DNA of 8,518 bases from JAHJQQ01 sp964458835 (lineage in GTDB: Bacteria > Pseudomonadota > Gammaproteobacteria > Thiohalobacterales > Thiohalobacteraceae): the NCBI GenBank assembly GCA_964458835.1, contig CAYWKV010000137.1:1-8518 (forward strand), read 5' to 3'. Below, in pieces: positions 5,542 to 8,518 of the stretch. Every line of letters begins with the position of its first letter. Position 1 is the first letter of the stretch. The notes under the pieces were generated by a model, which was not told the DNA's origin, searched no databases, and saw only the letters and a program-made list of their open reading frames with translations. Both the position numbers and the translations under genes were made by a program.

Positions 5542-6234
5542 ATGACGGACAGCGACCACATAACGGGCATCTTCATCGGCGAACCGCGGGAGCTGCGGCC
5601 CGGCCGCGACAGCGCCATCGACAAGCATCCCCTGGCGGGCACGGCGCGGATCGCTGCGCTCGGCATCCTCGGCGACCATCAGGTCGACCGCATCAACCAC
5701 GGCGGCCCGGAGCGCGCCCTGCTGCACTACAGCGCGAAGCATTACACCGTCTGGCGCGAGGAGCTGGCGATGGCGCCCGCGCATCTGCTGCAGCCGCCCG
5801 GCTTCGGCGAGAACATCAGTTCACCGCTGCTCGACGAGGAGCGGGTCTGCGTCGGCGACGTCTATCGCCTGGGCACGGCGCGGGTGCAGGTCTCGCAGCC
5901 GCGCTCGCCGTGCTGGAAGCTCAATGCGCGCTTCGGCGTGGAGGATCTCGCCAGGCGCGTCCAGGACACGCAGCGCAGCGGCTGGCTGTACCGCGTGCTC
6001 GACCCCGGCGCGGCGGCGGTTGGCGACGCCATCCGGCTGGAAGAGCGCCCGCATCCCGGCTTCAGCGTCGCGCGCGTCATGCGGGCCGTCTACTGCGACC
6101 CGCCCGACCCGGACCTGCTGGCCCGCATCGCCGGCCTGGAGGGGCTCAGCGCCAACTGGCGCGCCAAGGCACAGCGCCGCCTGACGGGCACGCAGGATGA
6201 CCTGCGGGCACGCCTGCAGGGCGATCCGTCCTAG
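5542..6234 (+). CDS. yiiM: MOSC-domain protein of the YiiM type
   Basis: A 230-residue protein, close to the 224 residues of E. coli YiiM. The MOSC beta-barrel spans about 8-168 with HGGPERALLHYSAKHY (53-68), GFGENIS (87-93), VGDVYRLG (104-111) and the molybdenum-cofactor cysteine in VSQPRSPCWKLN (Cys 124). GWLYRVL (147-153) is a YiiM hallmark. Residues about 173-220 fit the YiiM-type three-helix C-terminal domain (SVARVMRAVY, then LEGLSANWRAKAQRRL). YiiM binds molybdenum cofactor and, in E. coli, takes part in reducing N-hydroxylated bases such as 6-N-hydroxylaminopurine, so a detoxifying role is likely here. The start has AGGA (5532-5535) six bases upstream, overlapping the stop of the marC-family gene. 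A weak GC hairpin without T-tract (6244-6260) follows the stop. Confidence 0.94.
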   Translation: MTDSDHITGIFIGEPRELRPGRDSAIDKHPLAGTARIAALGILGDHQVDRINHGGPERALLHYSAKHYTVWREELAMAPAHLLQPPGFGENISSPLLDEERVCVGDVYRLGTARVQVSQPRSPCWKLNARFGVEDLARRVQDTQRSGWLYRVLDPGAAAVGDAIRLEERPHPGFSVARVMRAVYCDPPDPDLLARIAGLEGLSANWRAKAQRRLTGTQDDLRARLQGDPS

Positions 6235-6356
6235 CGGCGTCGGCCCCGCGAAGGGCGGGGGCGGATACGGCACGGATATCGCATGCCCGGCAATTCGCCA
6301 GACCGGGGCCAGCGGGCGCCCGGACCATGCAGGCCTTCGCCGAGGACCGACATCAC

Positions 6357-7577
6357 ATGACCGAAACGCAGAACCCGACCGTGGCCGCCGCAGCCGACAC
6401 CGATGAACTGAACGCCGCGGGCGAGGCGTTCTTCGTCGCCGGCGACGTCGACCGCGCGATCGCCGCATTCCAGGCCGTGCTCACCCGGCATCCCGCCCAT
6501 GCCGGCGCGCATGGCAACCTGGGCGTGGTCTACTGGCACATGGGCGAGAACGCCAAGGCCATCCAACACCTGATGGCGGCGTTCCGGACCGACTCGTCGG
6601 ACCGCACCATCGCGCTCAACCTGGGCAAGGCGCTCTGCGAAAACCGGCAATACGAGGCGGCGACGCATATCCTGGCCACCTTCCTGTACACGGCACCGGA
6701 CGACACCGAGGTACGCGGCCTCATGGAAGCCAGCGAGGCCCTGGCCAAGGAGCACAAGGCAGCGGCCGCCGCGGCGCGGGCGGATGCCCCGACGGCGCGC
6801 CCCGGCTCCGGCCCCCTGCCGGAGCGCATCCCCGAAATGCACAACACGCTGCAGACGCTGCTGGCACTGGGCATCGAGGTGAAATCGATCCTGGACGTCG
6901 GCGTGCTGTACGGCACCGACGCTCTGATGCAGACGTTCCCCCACCTGCGTCACCACCTCTTCGAACCCATCGATGAGCACTTCGAAACCATCCGGAAAAA
7001 CTACGCCGGCATGGATTACCAGCTGCATCATGTCGCCCTGTCCGGTAGCGACGGCGAGGCCTGGCAGATCGGCCTCTGCAATGACGGCTCCGGCAGGATC
7101 ACCCATTCCCAGATCAGCGACACGCCCGTTGCTCCGGGCCGGCAACCGGCCCTGCCGGGGCGGGAAGGCCACGATGACCGCACCATCGTGGATTGCCGCC
7201 CGATCCGGAAAGCCCGGCTCGACACGCTGGTTGCGCAGCTGCAGGCACCGACGCCGTACTTGTTGAAGATCGATGTCGATGGCCATGAGATCCCTATCCT
7301 CGAAGGCGCGGTGGACACCTTGAAGCAGGCCTCGGTGGTGGTGATCGAGGCCACGGCGGGCACCCTGCTCGCGCGCGGACAGTTCCTCGCGGAACAGGGT
7401 TTCCAGCTGTTCGACATCGTCGATTTCGCCTACTACGCAGGTGTACTGCACCAAGTCGACCTGATCTTCGTCAGGCGCGACCTGGTGGACGGAAGCCCGA
7501 AGCTGCATCCCATGCAACTCAAGCCCTTCCGCCCCGACCAGTGGTATCCGGTATCCTACAAGTGCTTCCGGCGATGA
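6357..7577 (+). CDS. TPR-repeat protein fused to an FkbM-family methyltransferase
   Basis: A 406-residue soluble protein. Residues about 16-118 form roughly three tetratricopeptide repeats (AGEAFFVAGDVDRAIAAFQA; NLGVVYWHMGENAKAIQHL; NLGKALCENRQYEAATHIL). A low-complexity Ala-rich linker (131-150) follows. Residues about 165-375 are an FkbM-type SAM-dependent methyltransferase: SILDVGVLYGTD (177-188) as SAM loop, LFEPIDEHFETIRKNY (201-216), and LLKIDVDGHEIPILEG (302-317), the family's KIDVEG-like block. FkbM enzymes methylate hydroxyls, often on sugars or secondary metabolites; the TPRs presumably bind a partner or substrate carrier. I chose ATG 6357 because GAGGA lies ten bases upstream; an in-frame ATG at 6327 is possible but has no clear ribosome-binding site. 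No glycan or polyketide genes are nearby to reveal the substrate. Confidence 0.88.
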   Translation: MTETQNPTVAAAADTDELNAAGEAFFVAGDVDRAIAAFQAVLTRHPAHAGAHGNLGVVYWHMGENAKAIQHLMAAFRTDSSDRTIALNLGKALCENRQYEAATHILATFLYTAPDDTEVRGLMEASEALAKEHKAAAAAARADAPTARPGSGPLPERIPEMHNTLQTLLALGIEVKSILDVGVLYGTDALMQTFPHLRHHLFEPIDEHFETIRKNYAGMDYQLHHVALSGSDGEAWQIGLCNDGSGRITHSQISDTPVAPGRQPALPGREGHDDRTIVDCRPIRKARLDTLVAQLQAPTPYLLKIDVDGHEIPILEGAVDTLKQASVVVIEATAGTLLARGQFLAEQGFQLFDIVDFAYYAGVLHQVDLIFVRRDLVDGSPKLHPMQLKPFRPDQWYPVSYKCFRR

Positions 7578-7662
7578 GCGGGGCATCGACCCGCCCCGGC
7601 CGAACACCCTGCCGTCGGAAATGGCGCGGCACCTCCCACGTTCACCGGCGGAGAGCCATCGC

Positions 7663-8518
7663 ATGAGCTTCGAGGCCCGTGAACATCCGCTGCGGGTGCC
7701 GTTCGACGGCAGCTTCCGCGTCGCCGAGGCGGCGGCACAACCGCCGAAAAAAGCACCGGGCAAGAACGATCTCAAGGATCGCCTGAAGGACCTGACCGAC
7801 GAGCTCGACGATCTGCAGCGGCGCTTCTACGCCCACGACAGCCGCGCACTGCTGCTCATCTTCCAGGCCATGGACGCGGCGGGAAAGGACAGCACCATCC
7901 GCGCCGTCATGCACGGCATCGACCCCGCCGGCTGTCACGTCCACGCCTTCAAGCAGCCGAGCGCGGAAGAGCTGGAGCACGATTTCCTGTGGCGCACGAC
8001 CCTGCGCCTGCCGTCCAAGGGTATGATCGGGATCTTCAACCGCAGCTATTACGAGGAGGTGCTGGCGGTGCGGGTGCACCCCGAGTACCTGGCTGCACAG
8101 CGCCTGCCGGAGGCGCAGCCCTCGCCGGCGTTCTGGGAAGAACGGCTGGAATCCATCCGCGACCACGAGCGCCATCTGGCCCGCAACGGCACGGTCGTCC
8201 TGAAGTTCTGGCTGAACGTCTCGCGCCGCGAACAGCGCGAGCGCTTCCTCGACCGGCTGCGCGAGCCCGACAAGCACTGGAAGTTCTCGGAGGACGACAT
8301 CGCGAAGAGCCACCGTTGGGACGACTACATGGCGGCCTATGAGGCGGCGCTGAATGCCACCTCCCGCCCCTGGGCACCCTGGTATGCCATACCCGCCGAC
8401 GACAAGCCGTACATGCGCGCCTGCGTCGCCGGCATCATCGTCGATACCTTCCACCGGCTGCACATCGACTACCCGGAACCGGACGCCGCCACCCGGGCGC
8501 GCTTCGAGGCGTTGCGGA
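7663..8518 (+). CDS. ppk2: Polyphosphate kinase 2 family protein (3' end beyond window)
   Basis: 285 residues are visible and the frame is open at the right edge; family members of about 270-300 residues suggest it is almost complete. PPK2 enzymes transfer phosphate between polyphosphate and nucleotides. Walker A is FQAMDAAGKDST (67-78), and the Walker B region is IGIFNRSYYEEVLAVRVHPEYL (122-143). The lid region follows: FWEERLESIRDHERHL (157-172) and VVLKFWLNVSRREQRERFL (178-196). The FNRSxYE...VRVHPE pattern, rather than the FDRSWYN of class I, points to the class III-like polyphosphate:AMP/ADP phosphotransferase group; this subclass call is from memory of the motifs. Residues about 36-55 are charged and helical. 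The start has GGAGAG (7650-7655) seven bases upstream. It lies 85 bases after the FkbM gene on the same strand and could be cotranscribed or separate. Confidence 0.94.
   Translation, partial: MSFEAREHPLRVPFDGSFRVAEAAAQPPKKAPGKNDLKDRLKDLTDELDDLQRRFYAHDSRALLLIFQAMDAAGKDSTIRAVMHGIDPAGCHVHAFKQPSAEELEHDFLWRTTLRLPSKGMIGIFNRSYYEEVLAVRVHPEYLAAQRLPEAQPSPAFWEERLESIRDHERHLARNGTVVLKFWLNVSRREQRERFLDRLREPDKHWKFSEDDIAKSHRWDDYMAAYEAALNATSRPWAPWYAIPADDKPYMRACVAGIIVDTFHRLHIDYPEPDAATRARFEALR

Noticed and set aside
3100..6234. 1044-codon plus-strand open frame across the N gap
   Set aside because: The part before the gap is a His/Arg/Gly-rich antisense shadow of copA. Only its last segment (5542-6234) is real, as the MOSC protein.
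6244..6260. Hairpin after the MOSC gene as intrinsic terminator
   Set aside because: A 6-bp GC stem (CCCCGC/GCGGGG) exists but without a T-tract; such stems arise readily in this GC-rich DNA.
7579..7598. Hairpin after the FkbM gene as intrinsic terminator
   Set aside because: A 6-bp stem with an 8-base loop and no T-run; insufficient support.
6231..7775. 514-codon minus-strand frame opposite the TPR-FkbM gene
   Set aside because: It is a shadow frame without domain signatures. The plus-strand reading has TPR and FkbM motifs.
1..8518. CRISPR array, tRNA or rRNA genes, or long direct repeats
   Set aside because: No regularly spaced repeats, no tRNA-like cloverleaf with GGTTCGA-type T-arm and no rRNA segments were seen on either strand by eye.

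Overview
The window is GC-rich proteobacterial DNA. Its protein families and codon use suggest a respiring gammaproteobacterium, possibly of the Chromatiales/Ectothiorhodospiraceae kind, but this is inference from gene content; no rRNA or other marker is present. It consists of two sequence blocks joined by exactly 100 N (4843-4942). That looks like a scaffold gap of unknown true length, so nothing reading across it can be trusted.

Left block (1-4842). At the edge, on the minus strand, lies what looks like the 5' end of a group II intron (1-53). It sits directly after the T-tract of a strong intrinsic terminator (55-89), the usual target of class C (IIC) introns. The terminator ends a small secreted monohaem cytochrome c gene (111-422, minus). 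Next come about 400 bases of mostly noncoding DNA (423-821) with a candidate promoter for the cytochrome, an FNR/Anr-like box and an AT-rich tract that may be a rightward promoter. A possible 28-codon leader ORF then overlaps the start of an HDOD-domain gene (905-1765, plus). Convergent to it is a gene fusing a carboxymuconolactone-decarboxylase-like domain to a Rieske [2Fe-2S] domain (1787-2413, minus). Next is a copper-exporting P1B-type ATPase (copA, 2614-4842, minus, 5' end lost in the gap). A 28-residue membrane peptide gene (2531-2617) overlaps its stop codon and resembles the anchor of a cupredoxin-like protein without its soluble domain.

Right block (4943-8518), all on the plus strand: a MarC-family membrane protein (N-terminus lost in the gap), a YiiM-type MOSC protein starting 9 bases after the marC-family stop, a TPR-FkbM methyltransferase fusion, and a PPK2-type polyphosphate kinase running off the right edge. 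The first two look like a transcriptional pair; the last two follow in the same direction with spacers of 122 and 85 bases.

The genes do not form one pathway. Themes are haem and iron-sulfur redox proteins, copper handling, and stress or nucleotide metabolism. The most unusual observations are: (1) the otherwise intact CopA carries GAGFNA in place of the near-invariant GDGxND hinge motif, within a cluster of differences that are mostly A-to-C or T-to-G, so either an inactive pump or a base-calling artefact; (2) the orphan membrane peptide coupled to copA; (3) the terminator-targeted intron; (4) the CMD-Rieske fusion lacking the AhpD-type cysteines. I found no clear evidence of a wholly new multi-gene system.
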